DNA of 37,356 bases from Candidatus Limisoma faecipullorum (GTDB lineage: Bacteria; Bacteroidota; Bacteroidia; Bacteroidales; Muribaculaceae), in assembly GCA_017694955.1 (NCBI GenBank), contig JADIMC010000035.1, positions 1 to 37,356 on the forward strand. The letters are read 5' to 3'. The position numbers were made by a program, and so were the translations under genes. A model generated the notes under the pieces. It saw only the letters and a program-made list of their open reading frames with translations. It did no database searches and was not told the origin of the DNA. How positions within the stretch are numbered: the first letter of the stretch is position 1; the number at the start of each line of letters is the position of its first letter. This document shows positions 1 to 7,676 of the stretch, in pieces.

Positions 1-356
1 ATCGTAACGTCAACCTTCACAGTGTACTCAACGCCTGCCTTCATCTCCATCATCGGGGTGAATGCCACATCCACACGGTTGCTCAGCCGAGGATAGCCAG
101 AGACAAGGACATTGTCGCCAGTGGTAGGGAACTTTCCATAATCCAAACCCGGCTGAACAGAGAAAGGCACATAATAGTCGCCACCGCCTTCAGTACCTTC
201 GACTACCCAACCTTCCGGAATCCCGCCGGCCTCGGTGTCGTCGAAATTCTCCTCGTAAGGATAGGATGACACAACTGCCTGGGCAACAGTTGATTCTCCT
301 CCCCACAAAAGTGCGCTACACAATAAAGCAGCACCTACAAATAACTTTTTTCGCAT
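1..356 (-). CDS. Secreted protein, N-terminal part (runs off the left edge)
   Basis: The minus strand opens with ATG at 356 and stays open to the window edge, giving 118 residues. The first ~27 residues (MRKKLFVGAALLCSALLWGG followed by ESTVAQA) form a Sec signal peptide with a likely cleavage site after AQA. The mature start has an aromatic-rich stretch (YPYEENFDD, then IPEGW) typical of the jelly-roll domains (choice-of-anchor or cleaved-adhesin type) found in many Bacteroidota surface proteins, often carried with a T9SS tail. The C-terminus is outside the window, so the sorting signal and function cannot be checked. A TATATTTG box on the minus strand at 423-430 could drive it. The family is a weak call; the signal peptide is clear. 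Confidence 0.75.
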   Translation of the reverse strand, partial: MRKKLFVGAALLCSALLWGGESTVAQAVVSSYPYEENFDDTEAGGIPEGWVVEGTEGGGDYYVPFSVQPGLDYGKFPTTGDNVLVSGYPRLSNRVDVAFTPMMEMKAGVEYTVKVDVT

Positions 357-422
357 CTTTTAAATAGTTATTAATTAGACATATTATTTTTTTCTTTGAC
401 ACAAACAAGGAGTCATAGATTG

Positions 423-430
423 CAAATATA
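423..430 (-). promoter_or_regulatory. Bacteroides-type -7 box upstream of the left-edge gene
   Basis: On the minus strand this reads TATATTTG, matching the Bacteroides -7 consensus TAnnTTTG. It lies about 65 nt before the ATG at 356. No TTTG -33 element is found at the usual 19-20 nt spacing, so this is a partial match. Confidence 0.4.
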
Positions 431-522
431 AAACATTTTTCAATGTTTAGCATTATTTATTCCATTAAACCACTGTATTTAACGCTAATTTTTAACATTA
501 ACACTTATCTGGCTACAATTCC

Positions 523-552
523 AAAAGAAAAAGGCATCTTCACAGATGCCTT
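523..552 (-). terminator. Rho-independent terminator
   Basis: Read on the minus strand, AAGGCATCT and AGATGCCTT form a perfect 9-bp stem around a 4-nt loop (GTGA), followed by TTTCTTTT. It could end the small transcript from the 639-670 promoter, and also readthrough from the ccsA-like gene that stops at 769. Confidence 0.75.
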
Positions 553-633
553 CCCCCCTCAATTCTATTCATTTCTCGCTTTTCCTATAAAACACATTTT
601 ACGACTATCCTATATGTCCATTACTAACCTTAT
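523..633 (-). ncRNA. Candidate ~110-nt small RNA
   Basis: A complete Bacteroides promoter (639-670, minus) should start transcription near 633, and a good terminator ends at 523, leaving a self-contained unit of about 110 nt. The only open frame inside with an ATG is 10 codons (565-597, MCFIGKARNE), so a non-coding RNA, or a leader peptide with attenuation of the gene at 1-356, fits better than a protein gene. No Rfam family was recognised. The boundaries are inferred from signals only. Confidence 0.4.
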
Positions 634-638
634 GGTTG

Positions 639-670
639 CAAATATAAACAACAAATTTGAAAAAAACAAA
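639..670 (-). promoter_or_regulatory. Bacteroides-type promoter (-33 TTTG, -7 TATATTTG)
   Basis: On the minus strand TTTG (670-667) is followed by a 20-nt spacer and TATATTTG (646-639). Both elements and the spacing match the primary sigma consensus of Bacteroides. It points into the 523-633 unit. Confidence 0.6.
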
Positions 671-768
671 ATATTTTTCAATATTTTTCTGTTTTCGATA
701 AAAAATTATTGTTTTTTTGGCTCGTAACAAAAAGAAATCATATTCATTTGCATTATTGCATAGACCAC

Positions 769-2985
769 TCAAGCATAGCTGTGCATCCCGACGAGAAAAT
801 AGTTCGCACCAATATAAGTCATCAGCACCGTGAGAAAGGCAATGCACATATACGCGTGGTAGGCGACAGGACGGCGGAGCCACGGCAACGAACGGTCGTG
901 CAAAGCTATCGCGTAAAGCAGAAAATTAATCAGTGCCCAAACTTCCTTCGGATCCCATCCCCAATATCTTCCCCACGAATAATCAGCCCAGATTGCGCCT
1001 ACGAATATTCCTATGCCAAGCAAAGCAAGTGCCGGATAAAGAAAAAGGCGTGACACTAATTTAAGCGCGGCTATTTGTTCAGATGCCTTTTCATCACGTT
1101 TTACTGAAATTATCACCAATGCTACCACGCCACACAAAAAGGTGAACGAAAGCAGGGCATACGCCATCATGATAACCGAAACGTGGATGCTCAGCAGCGG
1201 CGAGTTGAGAACTGGCATAAGTGGTGTGATTTGCGGATCCATCTGCCCTATCGACGACACTAAAAGGAAAAATCCCGACAATATCATACCGAATGGAAGC
1301 AGATAGCGGAAACGCCATACGGCAGTTATGGTAACAAGCTGCACGCACCACGCCACCGCAAGCATCGTCTCGTAGCCGTTGCCAAGCGGCGCTCGTCCGC
1401 TTATTGCCCAGCGCAATGCTATGCAGAAAGAAAGAGCTGCGAATGATAATGACAACACCGCCACACCAGCAGTATCCGTCATTTTCTCCCAACTGCGCCT
1501 CTTGCCTGCAATCATAGAGCGCACAAGCAACAACATCAATACCATACCAACCGTAAGATTTACCTTGAACAGCAAACCGGTAAACGGGACATTATTATAT
1601 ATGTGCTCAGCTTTCAACTTTTTCCCGTCAGGGACAGACGCTCCTCCGTATTTTTCCTGATATTTACGCATCTGCCCGATTAACCCTATCAGAGCCTTGT
1701 CGTCCTGACAATATACACCTGTTTCATAAATCATATTGAAAGCATGGCGAATGAACAAAGCCTGGATGCTGTCGGTCGAAGACGGCAGACGGTCGGTGGG
1801 ATTATACCACACAACCCTGCCTTCCGATTCTATCGGGAACATTTTCAGCCATCCGCCGTCGCGAAGCGACATAATCATCGCTATGCGGTCATCAAGCTCT
1901 GCCGCTGCCTTATTCACACCTGTACGTTTGCCCTTATAGTACTCCTCCACATACGGACCAAGCACATATCCATCGGTAAAAAAATCGTTGAGCGACGAAT
2001 ATTTCTTCAATCCCTCCAAATTTCTCAACTCACGGTTTTTCACTTTTATAACAGGCTCGCCACGCCATTCTTTCTCGAAAAACAGGAAACCGACAAGCAC
2101 CTGTTCGGCCGAGTAGTCCTTATATTCCGTCCCGCCATAGAGCTTTTTAGTAAAATCCATCGCCACTGTCTCAAAAGGACAAACCCTCCCGTCCTTCTCT
2201 ATCAGCATATTACCGAAAGCGTCGGCAACCTCGCGCGAAAAGGTGGAAGCAGCACCGGCATCAGGCACGACCGCCAGCAACGCCACGACCGACAATCCCT
2301 TGCGCAAGCGGGAATCGTGCAACAACTTCCGAAATCCTCCTGACGGAGCGAAAAGCATCCATACCAACGACAGAAACAGAAGATAATAGCCGATATAAGT
2401 CAACGGCTTGCCAATGCGGTCCTCGTTATATGTCAACGTGCTTCCAAGCATATCCGAGTCGAACGATGTCTGGAAAAAGCGGATGCCGTGATAGTCGAAC
2501 ACGTTGTTCATCGACACTATGCCCCCAACATTCATTCCCGTAGAATCAGAAATGGTGAATTCAGTAATATAATCCGAAGGCATGGATGTGCCGTTGTGAT
2601 AATCAATCGTAAAATTTTTCAGTTCTATCGAGAATGGCAGACGTATGGAGTCGCCGGAATCGAGCACAAGCGTGCTGGATGGCTTTCCGTATCGTAAATG
2701 CACCGTTCCCACACGCGAAGTGAGCGATGTGGCCAATGCTCCGGCAAGTATCAGCAACAATGCGCAATGCAGGGTAATGTCATGCAGTGTTTTCTTGGAT
2801 GTGAAAAAATAACATATTCCGGCAATGGCAGCTATTCCCCATAGAAGGGCAAACCACCACGACCCGTAAATCTTTTCCGTGACAAATTGCGTTCCCTGGC
2901 CAGCTTCAACAAACGTGGCAACTGCCATAACAGCCATTATAACCACAATGACACCAAATGCTGCAGTTTTTAAGGCTTTTTTCAT
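769..2985 (-). CDS. Fused ResB/CcsA cytochrome c biogenesis protein
   Basis: A 738-residue multi-pass membrane protein that joins a ResB-like N-terminal half (early membrane spans, then a large soluble domain with FDYHGIRFFQTSFD) to a CcsA-like C-terminal half. The CcsA tryptophan-rich haem-handling motif WGRYWGWDPKEVW lies near residues 671-683, and SIHVSVIMMAY supplies a conserved histidine. The family carries haem across the inner membrane and attaches it to CxxCH apocytochromes (System II). The gene follows the di-heme lipoprotein gene (3087-4733), an obvious client. I chose ATG at 2985 (MKKALKTAAFG) because it gives a normal first membrane helix; the ATG at 3051 lies inside a strong hairpin and adds an unlikely 22-residue extension. 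Confidence 0.88.
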   Translation of the reverse strand: MKKALKTAAFGVIVVIMAVMAVATFVEAGQGTQFVTEKIYGSWWFALLWGIAAIAGICYFFTSKKTLHDITLHCALLLILAGALATSLTSRVGTVHLRYGKPSSTLVLDSGDSIRLPFSIELKNFTIDYHNGTSMPSDYITEFTISDSTGMNVGGIVSMNNVFDYHGIRFFQTSFDSDMLGSTLTYNEDRIGKPLTYIGYYLLFLSLVWMLFAPSGGFRKLLHDSRLRKGLSVVALLAVVPDAGAASTFSREVADAFGNMLIEKDGRVCPFETVAMDFTKKLYGGTEYKDYSAEQVLVGFLFFEKEWRGEPVIKVKNRELRNLEGLKKYSSLNDFFTDGYVLGPYVEEYYKGKRTGVNKAAAELDDRIAMIMSLRDGGWLKMFPIESEGRVVWYNPTDRLPSSTDSIQALFIRHAFNMIYETGVYCQDDKALIGLIGQMRKYQEKYGGASVPDGKKLKAEHIYNNVPFTGLLFKVNLTVGMVLMLLLVRSMIAGKRRSWEKMTDTAGVAVLSLSFAALSFCIALRWAISGRAPLGNGYETMLAVAWCVQLVTITAVWRFRYLLPFGMILSGFFLLVSSIGQMDPQITPLMPVLNSPLLSIHVSVIMMAYALLSFTFLCGVVALVIISVKRDEKASEQIAALKLVSRLFLYPALALLGIGIFVGAIWADYSWGRYWGWDPKEVWALINFLLYAIALHDRSLPWLRRPVAYHAYMCIAFLTVLMTYIGANYFLVGMHSYA

Positions 2986-3024
2986 ATAAGACAAAAAGAC
3001 TATGAGTTTAACATACCAAATGGC

Positions 3025-3062
3025 TATAAGATTATATGTCCATCCGGACACATAATCTTATA
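3025..3062 (-). repeat. Intercistronic 17-bp hairpin
   Basis: Arms 3025-3041 and 3046-3062 are inverted repeats with one mismatch around a 4-nt loop, between the stop of the di-heme protein gene (3087) and the ccsA-like start (2985). No T-run follows on the minus strand, so it is not a standard terminator. It may set mRNA processing or stability between the two cistrons. Confidence 0.6.
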
Positions 3063-3086
3063 ACCATTCAACCTACTAACCAATTT

Positions 3087-4733
3087 TTATATTGCCCTCA
3101 GGAATGCCACGACAGCCTCACGGTCTTCCTTCGAAAGGTTATAGAATTTCTTGGCAGACTCGAAGGCGTCGCTTTGCTCGCTGTAGCCATGCCACATGAT
3201 TGCCTCTATCTCATTACGGGCACGGCAGTCATGCAAGCGGTCCTCGGCTCCGGTGTTCTGAAGCGACAATCCGCGTCCCCAGAGAGGGGTCGTGCGGCAC
3301 CAGCCAGTGCGAATGTCGTTCTTCATAAACAGACGGTGCTGCACCATATCCGTATAGGGCCATATTTTCTGGTGCGGATATTTCGGAAGTTCACCTTGCG
3401 CTTTGCAGATAGCGTCCTGCCAATAATCGTCGTCGCCAGTTGTCCACGACGGGCGGTGGCAATTCGCACAACCCATTTCCATAAACAAATCCTTACCGTG
3501 CTGCACTTTTGAGTCGTTCAGATTGCGTGCACGAGGCACTGCAAGTCCACGATGCCAAATCATAAAGTTATAATAGTCATCGTCTTCCATTTCCGGTTCG
3601 AAATTATGATAGGCATTGTTTGTCTGGTCGGTATTCGGTGAAAGCAATGTGCGGACGGCTTCGGCGATGCCTTCATCCGTACCATCTGCATAATAAGGCG
3701 ACGACGGATCGGACTTGATGGCAGCTATCACGGAAGGTGTCTTTGCCATAGCGTTTGCCCAGGCATCGGTAGTATAAAGCTTGGTGCGGTCGGAACGCGT
3801 GACATTCGGAATGTTCCAGATGGCGTTAGCCCCGGCTCCATCCTGCAGTGAAGCGCGTGTCATGGCGTATGTGAAACGCTTGATTCTTTTCGTACCGTCA
3901 GCAAGGCTGTACCAAGCAGATGCCGCCCAGTCGCTCCCTGCCCATATTGCCGGATTCAATTCCAGATACTTGGAGGATTCGATATATTGCGCTTTCATAT
4001 CTTCTTCAGTGATTGCGTCAAGCAACCCTGTACCGTAGATGCCGATAGTCGATTCCAGACGCACTTCATAGTCCGTCGGTTTCGGGTCGGTGTTGAATGC
4101 CGATTGCGGGATGGTGACTTCCGGATAAATCAGCTCGTAGGTCTCGCCGTCTGGAAATTGCAAAGGCAGCGCGCCGTCGGTGGCTTTCAGCCACTGGATG
4201 TTGATTTGCTCCTCGTCGATTGGCGGCAGGAAAGGATAAGTAGCCCTTGTCTGCGGCATACCGGTAACTTCCGCGATATACGAATTGTCACTTGGATGGT
4301 AGATTACAAGCAGATAGCCGTTGCCGTAGTCGGTGGCGTTATACCGCTCCATACGTTTGCCATGCCCGTATCCCGGATGGCAAGTGATGCATGCTTGGCG
4401 TACCCATGCCGGACCGAGACCGTTGAACGGTTTTTGCTCCGTGTTGAAATTCCGTTCGAACAAAGTTTCCCCATATTTGAATTCAGTGGACAGCCCCTGA
4501 TTGGAGACAGCTGGTGTCTCATCCTCATAGCTGCTGTGCGTAACGTTGTCGGTAGTTCCGAGCTCGCCTCCCGGATACCATTCTTCTGCCGAGAAATTGC
4601 CTACGGCTTTTCCAATGTATTCGGTATCACCGGTCTGTTCTTCAGGGTCAGGTGTCTCGTTCTCGTCATTACATGATGCCAATGCCACCATCGACAGGCA
4701 TGCGATGAATAATAAGGATTTATTTCTTTTCAT
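3087..4733 (-). CDS. Di-heme c-type oxidoreductase-like lipoprotein (DHOR/DUF1111 family)
   Basis: 548 residues. The first 21 form a lipoprotein signal with lipobox LAS-C (Cys21), followed by an acidic stretch (NDENETPDPEE) that resembles the surface-export signals of Bacteroidota lipoproteins. Two haem c sites are visible: CITCH at residues 115-119 and CANCH at 422-426, the second before the cytochrome-like C-terminal domain. Arrangement and length fit the di-heme 'thiol oxidoreductase' family (PF06537), which often sits beside imelysin genes in iron-linked operons. It lies between an imelysin gene upstream and a haem-ligation gene downstream. The electron donor or acceptor is unknown; a role in iron redox chemistry during uptake is inference. 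Confidence 0.85.
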   Translation of the reverse strand: MKRNKSLLFIACLSMVALASCNDENETPDPEEQTGDTEYIGKAVGNFSAEEWYPGGELGTTDNVTHSSYEDETPAVSNQGLSTEFKYGETLFERNFNTEQKPFNGLGPAWVRQACITCHPGYGHGKRMERYNATDYGNGYLLVIYHPSDNSYIAEVTGMPQTRATYPFLPPIDEEQINIQWLKATDGALPLQFPDGETYELIYPEVTIPQSAFNTDPKPTDYEVRLESTIGIYGTGLLDAITEEDMKAQYIESSKYLELNPAIWAGSDWAASAWYSLADGTKRIKRFTYAMTRASLQDGAGANAIWNIPNVTRSDRTKLYTTDAWANAMAKTPSVIAAIKSDPSSPYYADGTDEGIAEAVRTLLSPNTDQTNNAYHNFEPEMEDDDYYNFMIWHRGLAVPRARNLNDSKVQHGKDLFMEMGCANCHRPSWTTGDDDYWQDAICKAQGELPKYPHQKIWPYTDMVQHRLFMKNDIRTGWCRTTPLWGRGLSLQNTGAEDRLHDCRARNEIEAIMWHGYSEQSDAFESAKKFYNLSKEDREAVVAFLRAI

Positions 4734-4771
4734 AGTTTATAAGAATTATAGTCTGTTTCTAAATGGCTGTA

Positions 4772-4796
4772 GGTTAAGGGCTGTTAACCCCTAACC
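4772..4796 (-). repeat. Intercistronic hairpin with GGTTAAGG-like units
   Basis: Plus-strand GGTTAAGGG (4772-4780) pairs with CCCCTAACC (4788-4796), 8 of 9 bases, with a 7-nt loop, in the gap between the imelysin stop and the di-heme lipoprotein start. Beyond it (4801-4826) come more AACC/TTTAACC units and a small ATCCGC/GCGGAT stem. The layout resembles the element at 25452-25510 in the other long operon. Confidence 0.5.
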
Positions 4797-4833
4797 CATA
4801 ACCTTTAACCATCCGCATTAGCGGATATATATG

Positions 4834-6102
4834 TCAGTTGGCCGAAATCCACTCGCTTGCTTCCGAGAGGGCTGACGACAGTGTGCTGCATGCCTCGATT
4901 GCCGTCTTCACTTCAGGAGCCGTGTAGTTTTGCACGAACGGAGCCGGGCAAGCCTTAATCTTTGCCTTTGCGTCGTTGATTGCGTTTACCACCTTGGTGT
5001 CAAGCTCAGGATTGTATTTCTGCAAGTAAGCATGGAGCGATTTTGTCTCGTCTCTCACTTCCTCGCGTCCTCCCATATAGCAGTTCTCGATGCTGACCAT
5101 GTTGTCGTGAAAGTCAACCAGCGACATATGACTGTAAGGCGACTCGATGTAGTTGATGTCCGTACCGTATGCAGGTTGTCCCATTTTCTGCTGACCTACC
5201 TCGTCGGCGATGTTCTGGCATCCTGCCACGAGAATTGCGTCCATAGCCAGGCGCCAAGTGGCATAAGTACTGCCAGCCTGTCCAGCCATAAGGAAATTCT
5301 CTCCGTAAGAGAGGTCGCCGCTGCCGACGGTAACAGGCCATTCCAATTCTTCCACCTTTGTTATATGGGCAGCCGGAGCCTCCTTATTCCACGCAACTTC
5401 CATACGGAAGCAGCAGTTGCGCAAGTCGCCGGCTACGGCAGCCGCGAAAATCACTTCATTCAACCCTGAGACCGTCTTGCCGGGGATTGCTGCCGTAAAC
5501 TCAGGATAATCCTCGTTGCCGAGCAAGTCGGCAGCCGTACGTGGCGCGCCGTCACGGAAAATCACGAATTCTATTCCATGGAAACCGAGCAATTCCTGAC
5601 CGAGCTTGTTACCGGCATAAGTGTCGCCGCTCCAAGAGCCGTCATCAGCCACATCCATAGCTGCGATTTGCAAATCGTTGGTCAATGCCTGCGCCAGACC
5701 CGGAAGGTCAAGCGGCCAAGTGTCGATATGCGGGTCGATACCGAAATCGGAAGCCGCTCCGAAAAGAAATGCCTCACTTTCCTCATAAGCGGCACGTGCC
5801 TCAAGGAAAATGTCGCAGACATTCTTCACATCCGCATCCTGAACAGAGCCGTCACGCACTTTCTCGCGCAAGTCTATCATAGCGTTGCAAAGCTGGTCGG
5901 TATAATCGGCAAGCAACTTGTAGGTTTCGTTTACAGTCGCGCTCACGAATTGTTCGGCGATGGCTTTCATCTCCTGCTCTTTCTCCGTAAGCTCGCCCGG
6001 ACCGGGTGTCGGTTCGTCATTGTCATCGTTGCAGGATGACAGGCTTGCCACTGAAAGAACACCGGCAAGCAGCATCATTACTAATTTTGAAACTTTTTTC
6101 AT
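4834..6102 (-). CDS. Imelysin family (peptidase M75) lipoprotein
   Basis: 422 residues with a lipoprotein signal ending LSS-C at Cys24, then an acidic linker (NDDNDEPTPGPG) consistent with surface export. The family signature GxHxxE is present as GFHGIEF at residues 173-179 (His175, Glu178). Imelysin proteins (ICMP, EfeO M75 domain, IrpA) are linked to iron uptake and are often encoded next to di-heme DHOR-type proteins, as here. Proteolysis by this family is doubtful; metal binding is the better-supported role. It is the second gene of the operon from the promoter at 7532-7563, 34 nt after the porin-like gene. Confidence 0.88.
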   Translation of the reverse strand: MKKVSKLVMMLLAGVLSVASLSSCNDDNDEPTPGPGELTEKEQEMKAIAEQFVSATVNETYKLLADYTDQLCNAMIDLREKVRDGSVQDADVKNVCDIFLEARAAYEESEAFLFGAASDFGIDPHIDTWPLDLPGLAQALTNDLQIAAMDVADDGSWSGDTYAGNKLGQELLGFHGIEFVIFRDGAPRTAADLLGNEDYPEFTAAIPGKTVSGLNEVIFAAAVAGDLRNCCFRMEVAWNKEAPAAHITKVEELEWPVTVGSGDLSYGENFLMAGQAGSTYATWRLAMDAILVAGCQNIADEVGQQKMGQPAYGTDINYIESPYSHMSLVDFHDNMVSIENCYMGGREEVRDETKSLHAYLQKYNPELDTKVVNAINDAKAKIKACPAPFVQNYTAPEVKTAIEACSTLSSALSEASEWISAN

Positions 6103-6136
6103 AATTCCTCTGTGTTTTTATTATGTTAGTGAATTT

Positions 6137-7501
6137 TTAATTGAAGAATCCCATATAGGCTATTCCTATCGAGACGGAAGGCTCGTCGTTGAACGGAGTC
6201 TTGAAAAAGCGTTTCGAATATTCGCCTTTTATCACGATTTGCGGGATAGGATAATAGTTGATGCCGAAAGTCATCTTGTGACGGCCGGTGAACTCATATT
6301 TCGCCATGTCGTGTTCCGGGATGTAGGAATTGTAGTAGTCATAGCGTCCGAAAAGATAGAATTTCTGGTTGTCGGCACGCGTTTTCGCTATCTGCGAGAA
6401 GAAATCGTAGCCTGCTTCCATTCCTAATGCCACGGCATTCTTGCCGACGGCCGTCTTGTTGTAAGGTGCATTGTTGGCTGTGCGGTTGCGTTTTATCTCC
6501 GAGATTTCCGAAGCGTCGCTCAGGTAACCGTAGTCGGCGTTGCCGCGGACAATCCAGTTGTGGTCGTTGTATGTGAAATCCAATGCGCCGATTGCCACCT
6601 TGCCTTTGATGTGGTCGTAGGTCTTTTTGTTACCGTATTGGTCCTCGCCTTCCATATCGTGTGGCATTGTGTTGTGCATCGAGTGCGTGTAATAACCGCT
6701 AAGACCGATACGCAGCCCTTTTATGGAATAATTGTCGATGCGGGCAGCCACTGCATATTTATTGGCTGTCTTGAATTCGAAAGGACTGCCGTTACCGCCC
6801 TGTATCCAATTGTCGCGTGAGAAGAAAAACGCGTCCAGTCCGGCAAGGAACTGGGCTTCATAGCGCCAGTCGCCGGCGCGTCCCCAGAGACTGATACCCG
6901 TCTCGTGCCATGTGCATGGCAGTATCGTAGCCTCGCCCTCCGGACGATAGACCGTGAAAAATTCCAAAGGCTCGTGGTGGGCGTTGGTCAAACCTACCGG
7001 CACGACGATATGCCCGGCACGGACATTGAGCTGCGGCATGAACGACTTTTCAATCCAGAATTGCTCCAGCTCCACTTCGCCGCCCTTTTCTATTTCGCTT
7101 TCCCATTCGCCGGCTTCTTCAAACTCCTGCTCTACTGCCGAGCCTGCGCCACCATGCTCGAACTCTATTTCCGACGACATTTTCCAGCCTTTGCCGAAAT
7201 CATAGGACAGATAAATCACGGCATGAGGGATGTCGAACCGTCCATGGCTCGGATCGTTCCTATACTGCTCCGGACGGCTATACCTATAGACGTTGTCGCT
7301 ATAGAAATTCCTTGCATAGACGGCCTCCCCATATCCCCCTATAGAGAAGCGCTTCATTATTTTCTCCAATTTCGACGGTTCTTTCTCATCTTTTTCCTCG
7401 ACTGTTTCCCCGTCCTTACTGTTTCCGCTCTCCGCTGCCACTACAACAGGCGCACCGGCAATGGCAAGACAAAAAACAATAGCGAAAATGTTACTTTTCA
7501 T
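6137..7501 (-). CDS. Porin-like outer-membrane beta-barrel protein
   Basis: 454 residues with signal peptide MKSNIFAIVFCLAIAGAPVV..AAES, a charged linker (KDGETVEEKDEKEPSKLEK), then a region of alternating aromatic strands (SIGGYGEAVYARNF, GISLWGRAGDWRYEAQFLAG, KFYLFGRYDYYNS) ending GIAYMGFFN, with a terminal aromatic typical of barrels inserted by BAM. It resembles phosphate-selective porin O/P-like proteins of Bacteroidota. A Glu-rich stretch (EFEEAGEWESEIEKGGEVELEQ, in two parts around residues 129-150) probably lies in a loop and could bind cations. As the first gene before imelysin, di-heme protein and haem ligase, it may be the outer-membrane channel of that system; the substrate is unknown. 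The start at 7501 was chosen for the signal peptide; an in-frame ATG at 7546 adds a non-signal extension. Confidence 0.8.
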   Translation of the reverse strand: MKSNIFAIVFCLAIAGAPVVVAAESGNSKDGETVEEKDEKEPSKLEKIMKRFSIGGYGEAVYARNFYSDNVYRYSRPEQYRNDPSHGRFDIPHAVIYLSYDFGKGWKMSSEIEFEHGGAGSAVEQEFEEAGEWESEIEKGGEVELEQFWIEKSFMPQLNVRAGHIVVPVGLTNAHHEPLEFFTVYRPEGEATILPCTWHETGISLWGRAGDWRYEAQFLAGLDAFFFSRDNWIQGGNGSPFEFKTANKYAVAARIDNYSIKGLRIGLSGYYTHSMHNTMPHDMEGEDQYGNKKTYDHIKGKVAIGALDFTYNDHNWIVRGNADYGYLSDASEISEIKRNRTANNAPYNKTAVGKNAVALGMEAGYDFFSQIAKTRADNQKFYLFGRYDYYNSYIPEHDMAKYEFTGRHKMTFGINYYPIPQIVIKGEYSKRFFKTPFNDEPSVSIGIAYMGFFN

Positions 7502-7531
7502 ATATTCTGTTTTTGTGATTTTTAACTTCCG

Positions 7532-7563
7532 CAAAGTTATTCTCACAAAATCACCGTTTCAAT
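7532..7563 (-). promoter_or_regulatory. Promoter of the porin/imelysin/di-heme operon
   Basis: On the minus strand ATTG (7563-7560), a 20-nt spacer and TAACTTTG (7539-7532) match the Bacteroides -33/-7 pattern (TTTG, TAnnTTTG) with one mismatch. Transcription would start near 7526, about 25 nt before the ATG at 7501. Confidence 0.55.
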
Positions 7564-7676
7564 CGCAATTTGTAGGTAATTCTCAGGCGCAAAATCAGTA
7601 TTTGTTAGTATGTTTTTGCGTAAAAAACATATTTGCGGTAATTTCGCAGCACAAATGGTTCTAAAAGCATTCTGAC

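Larger units (their letters stand above)
357..768. other. Intergenic region with promoter-terminator unit
   Basis: These 412 bases hold no convincing protein gene. They are AT-rich. On the minus strand they contain a full promoter (639-670), a hairpin terminator (523-552) and a second partial promoter (423-430). The segment between the first promoter and the terminator is annotated separately as a possible small RNA. Confidence 0.6.

Noticed and set aside
2986-3051. N-terminal extension of the ResB/CcsA protein from the ATG at 3051
   Set aside because: The extension overlaps a 17-bp intercistronic hairpin and does not resemble the family N-terminus; the ATG at 2985 gives a normal first helix.
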